Below are positions 21,693-32,977 of a DNA stretch of 64,000 nt, one piece after another. Every line of letters begins with the position of its first letter. Position 1 is the stretch's first letter. The translations under genes were made by a program, and so were the position numbers. This DNA comes from Monosporascus cannonballus (Eukaryota > Ascomycota > Sordariomycetes > Xylariales): positions 62,001 through 126,000 of the forward strand of contig QJNS01000218.1 of the NCBI GenBank assembly GCA_004154925.1, read 5' to 3'. The notes below the pieces were generated by a model, which did no database searches, was not told the origin of the DNA, and worked only from the letters and a program-made list of their open reading frames with translations.

Positions 21693-23191
21693 GGCGGCTG
21701 GATGAATGACTGTGACTGGGTCCTCGTCTGTGATTATCTCTTGGGTAGTGTACTTAATTACTCTTCTCTGGCGATTATTATGCGTGTGGTTCTGTGTAGT
21801 TGTGGGTATCATGGGTCATGAGGTCTAATTAGAAAGCGGGATTCTAGAACGCTTGTTCTTGGACCCTTTGGTATTTATTAATTGATCGTCAAGCACGCCA
21901 GAGGCATAGACCTAGCTAGATTCGAAAGAGAACTTAATTTACGTCACAAACTCCATGCTTGCCCGAACTGTTTGTCGTTTCTCGCGAACAGGACATCATG
22001 GAGCGGTGGCTCATCCCCCAATCCCGTAGCCTTGAGCCTCACTTCTACAAGGTTTCGACGTCATGACTTGGGGAGGTTGAGCTTCGTAGATTGGCCGGAA
22101 CGTCATCGGGGTGGACGACATGGGGGTTCATGTCGCCTCTGTGCGCTGAATTCGCATCAGTATCAAGCCATTAAGCCACATTAGAGACCTGCTTGGCTAA
22201 TAGAGTTGCTGATCATGGAGTCAGATACCACAAGGAGCCACAGACGGACTCCTGGGCCGGGGTGTTCCCGCATGGTGATGTGGCTCGCCGCTCTTGCATA
22301 CGCGGTTAGCCACCGGGTGGGAGTTGCCGTGAGAGCTACTCTCGGCCGACTCTGCAAGGTCGATCCTGATGTACGACTGGTATGTCTCATTATCAGGGTA
22401 GGAGAGCAAGCTGGAAGTCGAGCTTGGGGGCTTCAAAACAAGATTTCCTACTCCCAAACGACGCCCCAGGGTCTACAGCGCACCCTAGGGGCCCGGAGTG
22501 GAGATCTCGATCGAGCTGAGCAGCTACCTAGGTCAGTGAGCTTCCCTCGTTACTTGTATGATGAAACGGGATATGCGAGCCTAGAACCTTTAGTGTAGGC
22601 CCAAATAGCCTTCCCCTAGCAGCCAGCAAAAGACAATCATGCATGCAACCCACTTTGGAGTCGTCGTACGCTCGCCGCATATGTTATTCAACGCCGTTTA
22701 ATCGTCGCCTGAGGTAAATCTTGGTAAACGTGTGGGGCCGTAGGGACTAGCGTCAATGCGCCGTGACCCCTGCTCACACAACTGGTTGTCGGGCCCATTT
22801 GTCAACGCCTGGTTGCTGGGATCGACAAAGACGTCACTCCGCAGCAATATCTTGTTTCTTTCAGCCACACCAACAGCTGATCTGCGGAATCCACGTCATA
22901 TCTAGGTTAGGGTATGGCGCAGGAGTCACTGCTTGGCACTCCCGTCGGATGCATAATGCATGCATAATCTAGCCTACGTGAGACTCATACACAGCGCATA
23001 CGGCAGATTACGGCCTATCACACTATATGGGCGCTTGCGCAATATGAGCATTATCGACTAAGCGACAAAGAGAGGTATCAATTACGGATATAGACTCGCA
23101 TGGCTAACTGACCAATCTGTCCAACCCCCTTTTTAGGTATACCCAAAGAGACATTTTTGTCCACCGTGAGGAAACAACCCCTGACACCTTC
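21693..23191. other. Intergenic, no gene recognised
   Basis: This contains the 5' region of the large DUF3659 gene. A plus-strand frame at 22206-22598 is open for 130 codons but shows no domain or codon pattern that I would defend. No repeats were noticed. Confidence 0.4.
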
Positions 23192-25129
23192 CTATTGTGA
23201 GTCTTGCTGTTGTTGCTTTCCAAATGTCGTAGGAATCCGAATGGTGAGTTGGATTCCATCCGTAGTCGACTTGACGTCTAAGAAGATATCCGACGGGCTG
23301 CCGCCGGTATGCGCATTAACCTTCGGTTTCTCTTCCTGCTTGAGATTTGGCTGCGAACCGGCGGTAGACAGCGGAGGTCCGCCCCTCTCCCCTGGCTTCT
23401 GGAAGAATCGTCCGATTACATTCCCTGCAGCATCTAGGATATTGCCATCGTGATCAATCTGAAGACCACCCCAAGGACCACCGGGGTTCTCGGTAGTACT
23501 TGACTCCGTAAAGTTCTCTACGACGTATCCGATCAATTCCCCATTGTCACCATAGATTTCTCCGTCCTTGGCTACCCGCTTCCCTACCATAGCTGGGAGG
23601 TCGCCTACCACATGCCCAAGGACCTTGCCGGACTCGTCGACGACGTTCCCTACATCGTCAACCATCTTGTCTTCTAGGCCTCGGGCCAATTGAGACAAGT
23701 TGGCGGGTGGTGATATGCCGATAGGCGTGACTTTTGGTATCTTAGATATTGGCGAGATATTTGTAGACGCGGAATGGACAGATGGGTCCAAGATTTCCTC
23801 TGGTGGATCGTCGGGTATATCTTGCAAATCATCCGTACTAGCAAGATTTTCAGTACTTCGTAGATTTTTCACATCGCCTAGATTATTGGCGATGCTACCA
23901 AATTTCGGCTTCGGTGGAACGGGAGGACTGTGGACGACGCTTTGGCGCCGTGGAGGCCGTTCGAATGGTATCTCGATACTTCGTTCAATGTGTGTAGGCT
24001 TTCCCATGTTATCAAACGACTGTGTGTCATCGACAGCATCTCCCTCTTCGCCGATAACCTGTGACGCTTTCCTCTCCAAATCTCCCGATGGAGGCACATT
24101 CACCTTGGCGTCTTTTGAGATGTTCGAAGTATCCGGCTCGCCTACTGATGCATTTTGTCCGTCCTTGGAGGAAGTTTCCTTTGTTGGAGCTGTGTCGGTT
24201 TGAGAGACATTCCCAACACCTTCGGCCTCCTGGGAAATAGAAGAGGGATCAGGAAGGTCCGGTGTCTTGTTGGCAACATTTGAAACTTGCTCCTGGCCTT
24301 TGGCGTTGTGTAGTGCTTTACCAGTAGTTCCCTTCATAGCGCCGGGATGGCCTTCTGAATTGGTGTGACCAGGCCCGTCAACGTTTTCACCGATGATTTC
24401 TTTAGTTCTGCTGTTTGGCTCGGCTACAAGGGAGTCGTCTGTGGGCAATTCCTCTAGTGGGCCTGGTAAAAGTTCTTTCGAACCCGCGATAATATCATTC
24501 ACCTTGTTTGTGCTATCGTCAGAACTCGTTTTGCCGGCTAATGCCTTGACGAAGCTACTCATTTCCTGGTTTTCGCTGTCTGCGAAGTAGTTGGCAATCG
24601 CGGTCGGCGATTTGAGCGCGTCTGTTAAGTTGGAAGGATTCTGGTCCGTTGTGCCAGAAGTCAAATCATCCACATCTCCTGTCGCGGCCTTCGAAGCGTC
24701 CGCAGCGCTACGTGCTCTCTCACCAGTCTCGGACGTCCCGCGCTCGAGAGGGTCCGTTGTATTCCTCGAGAGTGAGGCAGGAGATCCCGTACTTCTGCTT
24801 ACAGAGTCGCTGGGGTTAAGAACATTGTCATCTAGAGGGCCAACGTGAGTGTCGCCAGTGTCGTCGGACGTAGCATAGTCTGGAAGTTTGCATGAAGCGG
24901 GGTCCGAGAGCACTGATTTCGGCGCCGATTGGGCCTTCTCGCCAGTGGCTCTCCGCAGTTCTTGGGATCCGCTTAAGTTTGGGGGAGCAGTCGATTGGGC
25001 GCTTCGGGGTGTGGTGTTTGTTGAATTCCCTTTTTTGACAGGAGTTGGTGCTTTTGTCTTAGTGGACGGCTTGAAGAGCTTCTTCGTCGGTGTTTTCGTG
25101 GGCGTCTGTGGGGTCAAGGTATCCGCCAT
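23192..25129 (-). CDS. Disordered protein with C-terminal DUF3659 units
   Basis: A single exon gives 645 residues. The start is in good context (ACCATGG). The first ~470 residues are Ser/Thr/Pro/Asp-rich and lack any fold signature, and the extreme N-terminus is basic (KTPTKKLFKPSTKTK). One complete DUF3659 unit (KMVDDVGNVVDESGKVLGHV, then VGKRVAKDGEIYGDNGELIG) and a partial one (HDGNILDAAGNVIGRF) lie at about 23390-23700. The C-terminus ends DIFLDVKSTTDGIQLTIRIP, a conserved beta-rich cap, followed by a Gln-rich tail. It is the second DUF3659 gene in a row on this strand, 1.5 kb from the first, so the pair may act together. The function is unknown. Confidence 0.88.
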   Translation of the reverse strand: MADTLTPQTPTKTPTKKLFKPSTKTKAPTPVKKGNSTNTTPRSAQSTAPPNLSGSQELRRATGEKAQSAPKSVLSDPASCKLPDYATSDDTGDTHVGPLDDNVLNPSDSVSRSTGSPASLSRNTTDPLERGTSETGERARSAADASKAATGDVDDLTSGTTDQNPSNLTDALKSPTAIANYFADSENQEMSSFVKALAGKTSSDDSTNKVNDIIAGSKELLPGPLEELPTDDSLVAEPNSRTKEIIGENVDGPGHTNSEGHPGAMKGTTGKALHNAKGQEQVSNVANKTPDLPDPSSISQEAEGVGNVSQTDTAPTKETSSKDGQNASVGEPDTSNISKDAKVNVPPSGDLERKASQVIGEEGDAVDDTQSFDNMGKPTHIERSIEIPFERPPRRQSVVHSPPVPPKPKFGSIANNLGDVKNLRSTENLASTDDLQDIPDDPPEEILDPSVHSASTNISPISKIPKVTPIGISPPANLSQLARGLEDKMVDDVGNVVDESGKVLGHVVGDLPAMVGKRVAKDGEIYGDNGELIGYVVENFTESSTTENPGGPWGGLQIDHDGNILDAAGNVIGRFFQKPGERGGPPLSTAGSQPNLKQEEKPKVNAHTGGSPSDIFLDVKSTTDGIQLTIRIPTTFGKQQQQDSQ

Positions 25130-27376
25130 GGTGGATGCCGATGCGCAGAGATGGTTGGCGTAAAGGTAGAGGAAAACGACAAGATCGCAAGGATAATGTT
25201 GCAGAGGAAATCAATGTTGAACGTGTCCACCAAACGTAGTAACCATAGAGGCAGCATCCATCAATGAGCACTCCGGCTGTCGATTGATAAATCCAAGTTG
25301 GCTGGAATTGAAACAAGTTCCTACAACGATAGATTCAATTCGGCATAGGAGAGATGTGTTCCGTCTCAATGTCTTGAATCTTCACTGTCCAGGCCTCCGG
25401 ACCACTGGCAGTGGTCGAAGGCAGACCAGAAAGCCCATGTCCCACTTGCATTGCGTCATTCATCGCAGCACGAGCGGCGTGCATCAACCATCCCGACCAA
25501 GCCCAGCGTTGCATGTTGACAGGGATATCGGAGAACGCTAGCCCAACGTAGCTCCCGGTCTAGGCATGAGCTGTCGTGCGAGTTTGACTTCAACATTGGA
25601 CAATTGCTGGGACAGCGCCTGTTTGTCGCACATTGGGATGTGTGGAGATGGGAAGATGCATTTCCCCTGCCTTGTCCAGAAACACAAGATGCAGGTGATC
25701 CGACAAGTTGAAGCCGATCTGGCCGCTGGACCTGTGGCGAAACTCTAAACAAAATTGCAGTCGTGAGACCGTTGTAAAAGATGGGCAACACACACCCACA
25801 AGGTAGAGAAACTCAAATACTTGGCCTAGTGGACAGCATTGAAGCGCCCAGGACGTGCAGTGGAAGGGGGATATGAGCTCGCTCGGCCTACTACCTGCTC
25901 GTGGTGATGAGAACTTTCAAGATTAACATGCCGTCCACCGCGGTTCAGGGGCTCTGAGACGTCTTAGTCGTACTAGATCAAGTCCATAACCGGCTGTGAC
26001 TAGCCGTGCAGTGCCCGTCCGCATTGTATAGACTATAAGAACCGTTACCCACTGTCACCGTAACACACTTGACGCAGTGAAACCCGAGTGTACCTAGAGT
26101 CTCAGGCAAAACGGAAAACAGTGGACTGAGTCCCACGAGGTCGAGAATAACTTGTACGACGTGAAGGGTCCTCTGGCACGGGAATGTGTCTCCAATGAGA
26201 AATCAGGGCATATGGCTGGGGGCTTCGGTGGCTTTGTGAACATGGGCGACTGATTGGATATCGCTGGGGAAGCGTGGCACATCAGGTCGTCATTATGCGT
26301 CCATGACGGGGAGTTTCTTCCTTCACTAACACTTAGAGAGGACCGCGATTATGGAAGTGTCAAGCTTCGATTTTCCAGTTCGATGGTGAGCCGCATCCGT
26401 CTTCAGATCTCACTCGGCGCGCGGAAGAAAGTACGGAAAACGAAGAAGTGTGGCTGGACAATACCGGCTTGGCAAAGCATGAAACTATGGCCCGACTACT
26501 GTACTATGTAGGATGCCCGGTCCCTGCTGACCATGCCGCGGTTAGCCGCACCGTCGCACGGGCTCTACCAAGTAATGGTTCGCGCAGGTCTCGGCCATCG
26601 TGGAACCCCAGGCCAACTTCATCCAAAATCTACGTGACTTCGACCGCTTCGCCTTGGCACAACATGATTCTGCGGCAACGTTATGTCTCCGAACTGGACA
26701 CGCCTCATGTGGTAAGAACGTCTTCCTTATTCAGCAAGTTTGTTGCTTACGGCTCCTGTCATGCCCGCCAATCAGTCACCTAAAGTGGAACGCGATAATC
26801 CGTTCAAATGCCGCGTATCCGGCTTGCCCAAGAGTTCGGCATGTTGGTCTATACGGTTTCAGAAAGCATAAGAACCACTCCAACGCGGCTGTTTCATGCC
26901 GCACATTTCTTGTGTAGTGACGTCGAAGTATGCTGAATCAACGCCATTGGTCTGAAAGTATAGTGGATATTCCCCGTTTTCCAGCCAAGATCCGCCTGGC
27001 CAAACTTTGTTCTGAATACCCGCGGGTCTTCCCGCTGAAGGAGAACAGACACCTAAGAAACGCAGAATTAAGCTTTCTTCGTCCGAAGCGTTGGAATGAA
27101 TATTACGTACGAATTGCCACTTTTCTTCTGAGTTACCAGAGAGACGGTTCCAAGCAATGCTTGACCTACGTAAGGGATGTAGTTGGCGACTCTATGACGC
27201 GTCCATTCCACCTGCTTCTGTAGTGATAACTCTCGTCACTTCGTAGTCATCTTAGCTCCCAGGTTGCCTTTTTGCCTGGAGAGAAAACTAAACATCGGCT
27301 AAGGCCAACTCGAACTTGAATTGCGTTTCAATTTGCTGTTCAATTCACCTTAGCCGATAAAGAAACGCTGATCACC
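25130..27376. other. Intergenic, no gene recognised
   Basis: Frames at 26448-26783 and 26930-27223 (plus) are open for about 100 codons, but I cannot assign them or link them by splicing. They may be remnants or chance. The last 90 bp carry an inverted repeat described separately. Confidence 0.35.
27294..27358. promoter_or_regulatory. Inverted repeat upstream of amidotransferase gene
   Basis: The 11 bp arm ATCGGCTAAGG (27294-27304) is repeated exactly as its reverse complement CCTTAGCCGAT (27348-27358), with 43 bp between them, ending 18 bp before the start codon at 27377. The spacer itself contains TTGAATTG and CAATTCA, which can also pair. Everted or inverted CGG triplets are typical contacts of Zn2Cys6 regulators, so a binding site or a 5'-UTR hairpin is possible. 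This is inference. Confidence 0.5.
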
Positions 27377-28299
27377 ATGGCACCACCGGAAGCGAGGGTG
27401 GCACTATCAGAGCACCCGGACAGCGTCCGGATGCTCGTCCTCGAAACCGACGAGGCGGACCCAGACACCCAGGAAGAGATCGGAAGCTATGGCGCGATCA
27501 TGAACGAGCTGTTCCGCGAAGCGGGAGAGCAGCACGATCCGAAGCTCGGAGTCGAGACCGTGATGCACTTCGTGCCCGAACCAGATGGCGGCCGCGTACC
27601 GGAGCCTGAGGATATCGGGGATGACGTCCATGCGATTCTCATCACTGGTAGCCGTTATGACGCCCACGGGGACGACGAGTGGATACTAAAACTTATGAAG
27701 CTCATCAGGTGTACGTCCTCCGAAACTTACGTGGGGAGCCAAATGGGCATCTGACCTTGACCACAGGGATATGGACGAACCGCCCGGACATCAAACTCAC
27801 CGGCATCTGCTTCGGCCACCAAGTGCTCTGCCGCGTGCTCGGCTCCGAGGTGAAGCCGAACCCAGGGGGCGAATGGGAGCTCGCCCATACGGCACTCGAC
27901 CTCACGGAGGTGGGGCGCAAGTTGTTCGGGCTGCCCGAGGGCGAGACGCGCATCCACCTGCACCAGATGCACCTGGACCACGTGATCAACGCGCCGTCGC
28001 CCGAGACCACGGACCTGCTCGGGCCCGGCACGAAGGTGCACGTGTGGGGCCGCAGCGAGCACACCGATGTCCAGGGTGTGTACATCCAGCGCCGGCTCTT
28101 CACGAGCCAAGGCCACATGGAGTTCGACGACAAGATGGTCAGGCGCCAGCTCGAGATGCGCGTTAAGTCCGGCGCCGTCACGCTTGACGAGGCTACCGAG
28201 GCCGCTGAGAAGGCTGACTGGATGCACGACGGCTTGAGGGTGGCGCAGGCCGTGCTGAGGTTCTTCCATGGTGATGATGATGCTATTGAGGCGTCGTAA
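27377..28299 (+). CDS. Class I glutamine amidotransferase-like protein
   Basis: Two exons, 27377-27710 and 27767-28299, are separated by a 56 nt intron with a GTACGT donor and a CTGAC branch site, giving 288 residues. The catalytic triad is visible: Cys126 in the nucleophile elbow GICFGHQ, His228 and Glu230 in SQGHMEFD. The upstream ILITGSRYDAH segment is the usual beta-strand and oxyanion region. The protein is a stand-alone GATase1 domain of normal length, like the fungal homologues of the GMP synthase glutaminase domain or gamma-glutamyl peptidases. It would release ammonia from glutamine or cleave a gamma-glutamyl bond. No partner synthase gene is adjacent. It is cytosolic, with no leader. 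Confidence 0.93.
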
Positions 28300-28874
28300 A
28301 GAGCGATGCGCGCATGGTTGTATATACGAGGCGTCAAGATAGGGCAAACCTTCATTACTGTACGTTTTTTTATAGCAGGCAGGGGAGCGATTTCGAACCC
28401 GAATTCGATTCGCGAATGCACTCAGCCGAGCCTCGTGGGTTTAAGTAGATTATTATGTACAAGTTATCCTGGCAGTCATTCTAAAGATAACATTATTTCC
28501 ACCAAGTTCATTACGGTAAAGGAACCGCTAGCATCCGTTCCATCGAAGTAATTAAGAGACAAGCAGGTGTGCACTCCTGTTGCCACACAGGGCTAACGTG
28601 GCTGAAGGATGCCATAACACGGTTGGTGTCATTGCCGACCTCCCGTGGCGCTGGATCGGCAAGTGATCGCCGGATTCAGGTTGCGGCCGATGACGGAATA
28701 CGCTTACGACCCTTCCCTGTTTGCAGCGAGCAAAATCGTTAGTCAAATGCTTCTTCAACCGTCGCTTCTCACAGCGTTAGTCTCGGGACCAAATGAAAGT
28801 AGAAAGAAGGGGGTGGGAAGAAGAGTGTTTCGCCATCGCCTTCACCAGGCAGGCAATGCTGCTCAAAGCAGATA
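28300..28874. other. Intergenic, convergent 3' flanks
   Basis: This is the space between the stop codons of the amidotransferase gene and the minus-strand Gln-rich gene. No feature was recognised. Confidence 0.4.
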
Positions 28875-29558
28875 TTAGGGTAAAATGCGAAAGTGTAAAA
28901 AATGCACGTACAAAAGAGCCAGCGTCAGATCGCCGTGGATCCGCGCCTTCAGCGTGACCTCTACCTCGAGGTTCAGGTCCAGCCGGAGCTTCAGGGGGTT
29001 CTTCCCGCCGCCGTCGCCCTTCTTCTGTGGCTGCTGTTGCATCTGCATCATCTGCTGCTGCTGCTGCATCTGCATCTGCTGGTACTGCTGTTGCTGCTGT
29101 TGTTGGCGGCGCGACGCCACCTGTTTCTCGTAACCCGCGTCGCCGCCGTCCCTCTCGCTATCGTACCACTCCGGCTGGTTGCGGCTCTGGTTGCGCCGGC
29201 GCCGGCGGCGGGTCCGCGAGACCGAGGGCTCCACGGAGTCGGCGCGCGCCGGCTTGGCCTGCTGGCCCTTCTTCTGCTCCTTCTGCTTCTTGGGCGACGG
29301 CGAGCGCTGCTCGACCTCAGCCTTGGCGTCGCTCTCCTGCTGGTTCGCCATGCCGTCGTTCTGGCCCTGCTCCTGCTTCTGGTCACTGGTCTGGTCTCCC
29401 CGCGGCTGCTCTGCGGTATCGGTTTGCGATTCTTGCTGGTCCTGTTGCTCTTCTGGCTGCTGTGACTGTGCGTTGTCCTGGCCCTGCTGTTGTCCCTGCT
29501 CCTCGTTCTCCTGTTGGGGCTGCTGGGTATTCTCTTCTGCGTTTGCTTGCGACGACAT
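28875..29558 (-). CDS. Gln-rich protein with C-terminal amphipathic module
   Basis: The open frame gives 227 residues from the ATG at 29558 (MSSQANAEENTQQ). The first ~90 residues are Gln/Glu-rich, then comes a basic RTRRRRRRNQSRNQ stretch, then long Gln/Met runs encoded by CTG/CAG-type repeats (about 29039-29115). The conserved part is the C-terminal KLRLDLNLEVEVTLKARIHG followed by DLTLALL, a strictly alternating hydrophobic/charged beta pattern. The same module ends the protein at 32510-32977. A GTACGT splice donor sits two bases into the last Leu codon, so the terminal ten residues may be intron read-through, with a further exon possible near 28850. The function is unknown. Relatives in other fungi end with the same module (recalled, not checked). 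Confidence 0.8.
   Translation of the reverse strand: MSSQANAEENTQQPQQENEEQGQQQGQDNAQSQQPEEQQDQQESQTDTAEQPRGDQTSDQKQEQGQNDGMANQQESDAKAEVEQRSPSPKKQKEQKKGQQAKPARADSVEPSVSRTRRRRRRNQSRNQPEWYDSERDGGDAGYEKQVASRRQQQQQQQYQQMQMQQQQQMMQMQQQPQKKGDGGGKNPLKLRLDLNLEVEVTLKARIHGDLTLALLYVHFLHFRILP
29039..29115. repeat. CTG-type trinucleotide-rich tract (coding)
   Basis: Imperfect CTG/CTGTTG repeats encode the Gln/Met runs of the minus-strand gene. The tract is likely length-variable between strains. Confidence 0.7.
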
Positions 29559-30523
29559 GTTGTATTACTATTTCTGTTTGGTTCGAGTCTTCAAAATAAG
29601 AGTCTACTCTCTCCCTACATGACAGCGCTTCTGGTGCCAGCGCTAGCGGCGAGCGCTCTTGTTTTATTCTCTTACGTCCACATGGGGTACGAAGCTACCC
29701 TGGTTTTCTTAAAGGGCTACCCGTGACGCAATGCCTTTACGAAAGTCAAGTTTCAGGGTTCTTTGGGTGCGTATCTCAGGGGTGGCTTTAGCGGTTCTGT
29801 AAGTGATGACAAGGGGGTTTATGAGATCGACACCCCCCACTTCCCTTCCGACGTCCCCACCCATACGAGCGAGAACCTTGTCACTTTCGTGACGTAGTAT
29901 CAGGATTGTATACTCTTGCCTCTTGTTTCGGTGCTGACTGCAGCGAATTCCAATGAGCTTCAACCAATTAGCGGGTAGCTTCCTTGAAGTTCGGATAGAA
30001 ATCTCGCTCATCAGAAAGACTAGTAGCGTCTACGGGATTTACGACACGGAGGTTTTTCTTGAGCTCTACGGCCAAGCGGGCACGCCGTATATTTTTAGTG
30101 ATTTCCCAATTAATATTTACAAGCTGTTTCTACCTGAAAAGTGGGTTTTAAAGGCCTGTCGAGGAGCGTTGCAAGGAGTAACGAGGAGGTCTTCTCATGG
30201 GGGTAGAAATTAAGACCATCAATCCTCGTACACACGTACGAATAAGCTGACGTGGAGGTTAAGCACCATGTGGGCCCCGTGGCTGATGATCGACCTGAGG
30301 TAAGGCATTCGACGAGCTTGGTTCAGCTTTGGGTGACAACCGCCGAAGACCTGTGCAGGTTGAGAACCTGTTTTCGAGAGCCCACCATCTTCCGAGCTGT
30401 GGCAGGAATTGTCGCCACACTCTCGAACTTCCCTTCGCATTGTCGAGACGTCTTTTTCAAATCATTGTGGAGTTGCGTCCTGCAAGTCACCCCGCGGTAC
30501 CTGGACTTCCATGAGACCGACCG
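29559..30523. other. Intergenic
   Basis: This lies between two divergently transcribed genes and should contain both promoters. No repeat or gene was recognised. Confidence 0.4.
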
Positions 30524-31227
30524 ATGGCGCTGTCTACCCTTGGCCTAATGACCATCGGCGCGATACCGACGGTTATCGGCGTCGCGGAAGCAATCGATGC
30601 CCAGAAGAAGCAGAACCAACAGGCGAAGGACAGGATCAAGTTCAAACTCACAGCCAAGTTCTCCGCAGACGATGAATCGCCCGAGCAGGAAGCCTTCGTG
30701 GTGTTCAAAGACTACAAGGTAACGAAGACCCCTAGAGCTCAGTACACATCACTCGTCTTCGATTCTTGGCCGACAGGGCATGCACTCACCGAGCTTTCTC
30801 ATTCCGTTAGCTGTATCTTGACCACCCCTCTCGTCCCGTAGAGGGATACCGCTTCAATGGGTACTATTTTGGGTATCCGGGACCAGAACAGCACCAGGGC
30901 TTGGTGGCCCCGATAGCTGACGATCCACCGATGCTTAACTGGATTTTCGCGGACAGGGACACGGGGCTGTTGCGTCATGGATCCCGGTCGGACTCCACAG
31001 GCCACATCATCGGCCCCTGGAGCTGGACCGAAGACGAGGAATACCTGACGCTGGAGGGCGAGAAGAGCAATTTCGTTGCCGTCGAGAACGAGGACGGCGC
31101 CTGGACGGTGCATTACGACACGAAGGGCGACCTAGAAGATGTTTTGACGGAGGCACGACAGATAGTAGATATTGAATTGCACAGGGAGTTGCAACTCGGC
31201 GTGTCGAGTAGGTACACAAGAGGGTGA
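30524..31227 (+). CDS. Uncharacterised conserved fungal protein
   Basis: Exon 1 is 30524-30718 and exon 2 is 30844-31227, both in phase 0 around a 125 nt intron (GTAACG donor, TAGAG acceptor), giving about 192 residues. Exon 1 has a hydrophobic N-terminus (LGLMTIGAIPTVIGVAEAID), then a Lys/Gln-rich helix. Exon 2 has NGYYFGYPGPEQHQG, ADDPPMLNWIFADRDTG, then GHIIGPWSWTEDEEYLTLEG, VAVENEDGAWTVHYDT and IELHRELQLG. I recall this layout from many Pezizomycotina hypothetical proteins, but no function is known to me. The acceptor is weak. An extra exon inside the long intron is possible, since homologues tend to have some residues between the two halves. Confidence 0.72.
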
Positions 31228-32509
31228 GCAGTTTACCTCAGCGGCTTGTGACCCTGAAATGGGGTTGGTTGAGACCTTGAAAAGGCGCATGGGAAGCGGG
31301 ACGACAGGAGAATAGGGAGTCTGGAGCCGGGGCCGGAGCCAGGCTAGCGCAGGGGGCTACTCCGCCAATTTTACAGCATTCATGAGCATTCTATACCCCG
31401 TATACATAGGCAAATTATATTGAAATCAATGACACCTACAATACAGCATCAATCTCCATGCAAGAAGATGTTGCGGGCTACAATAAGTTACGTGTTCAAG
31501 CGGTGGCTAGTGATTTTGGCAACGTCTACAACTCATTACAGGCCAGTATGTAGACTACCATGGATTTTGTATCGAAGTCTACCTGTTTCTCCAGATCTAT
31601 AAGTCGTCACCACCCAACCCACATACATCGTTCTATCAACCTACTAACAGTTGTATTTACCAAATCAAGACCTTCTCGGGAACCCACTGGAAACCCAGCT
31701 TCGATATATCAAGAGATAGCGCCTTCGCGAAACGTCGTCGTCAATTAAGACTGCCGAAAGTCTTTAACAATTGCGATAGGACGAAGCGCTGCGTTGAGAG
31801 CTGTGGGAAATAGTAGAGGGATGGATGGATGTATTTTTGCGTGCAAATATATGGGAGTATACATACTATCCACTTGAGAAATCTTCTAAGACAGTGGAGG
31901 TAACTAACTCAAGCTTTCCGTTAAATAGTTTTACTCCACCATACCACGTGTTACATAAAACTTGGCCAAAGTACCAGACCCACCACAATGGAGCTGGACC
32001 ATACTTCTTTAGGCTTAACTTTGATCACAAGAGAGTCAATGGACTCGAAGCTGTGGCTTATGAAGTCATATCAGCCACTCCCCCTATTCACACCCCCATG
32101 CCACCTCCTGAGTCCGAGCCAGTGGGGGGTTGTGTCGACCCCCAAGCAATCTCTTCTTCGTATCAGGACTACACCTGCACGCCTCTAGTCCCAAAACAGG
32201 ATTCAGGCGACGAGATATCCCACTTGTTATGTCCAGCTCTGGATCATCCGTGACGTCAAACATGCCAAGCATGACATATCCCAGATGGAGGCTCTACAAA
32301 TCGCTTCTACCCGCCGCGTATGCGCAGCAGGGGGCGAGTATGGACGTTCCTAAAATATGTAAATAGTCCCAGCCGTCGATGGACTTCGTGCTCTAGACTA
32401 CTTTTAGATCCAGACTTCGACTTCTAAGACTCGTCGTCGAACTATTATCCATCATCCATTCATCCACAAAACATCCACACGACTGAATAAAAGCAAATCG
32501 CAACCCAAT
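31228..32509. other. Intergenic, one unsupported ORF
   Basis: A 142-codon plus-strand frame (31825-32253) has no domain, leader or convincing codon pattern, and I treat it as chance. The region directly before 32510 is the promoter of the next gene and contains AATAAAAGCAAA just upstream of the start. Confidence 0.4.
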
Positions 32510-32977
32510 ATGTCTTCAGGCAGCCCTTCCGGATCACAGACCAGGTCCGGCAGCCGCCGCAGCCGCGCCCGATCGCGCAAACAAGCCACCGCAGCGCAGC
32601 CCGAACCGCCCCAGCAGTCGGACAACTACGACGAAGAGACCGCCGATGAGGAGATCCAGTCGTCGGCCCCGCGACAGCGCCGCCGCGGACAGCGGACACA
32701 GCAGAAGCAGAGGCAGGGCGGCGGCGGCGGCGGCGGCCCGCTGGGCGGGCTCACGGGCGACCAGCTACTGCCAACGGGCCAGGTGGGCGAGACGGCGGGC
32801 AACCTCGTCAACGGCGCCACGGGCACGCTGAGCAACGTGGCGGGCGGCGCGCTCAACAAGCAGAACAGCGGCGGCGGCAAGAGTGACACGCTGCGCCTGC
32901 GCCTCGACCTCAACCTCGAGGTCGAGGTCACCCTCAAGGCGAGGATCCACGGTGATCTAGAGCTGGCTCTATTGTAA
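32510..32977 (+). CDS. Small disordered protein with C-terminal amphipathic module
   Basis: The open frame gives 155 residues. The N-terminus is Ser/Arg/Gly-rich (SGSQTRSGSRRSRARSRK). An acidic patch, a basic QRRRGQRTQQKQRQ segment and a Gly-rich run come next. A Gly/Asn/Val-rich stretch then leads to the C-terminal module RLDLNLEVEVTLKARIHGDL. This is almost identical to the end of the 28875-29558 protein although the rest differs. The stop codon TAA lies inside a perfect GTAAGT donor placed exactly as in that paralogue, so a 3' intron and short last exon are possible. The product is probably cytoplasmic and has no membrane span. The function is unknown. Confidence 0.78.
   Translation: MSSGSPSGSQTRSGSRRSRARSRKQATAAQPEPPQQSDNYDEETADEEIQSSAPRQRRRGQRTQQKQRQGGGGGGGPLGGLTGDQLLPTGQVGETAGNLVNGATGTLSNVAGGALNKQNSGGGKSDTLRLRLDLNLEVEVTLKARIHGDLELALL

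Noticed and set aside
31825..32253. 142-codon plus-strand ORF
   Set aside because: It has no domain, leader or splice continuation, and the composition is like the surrounding non-coding sequence.
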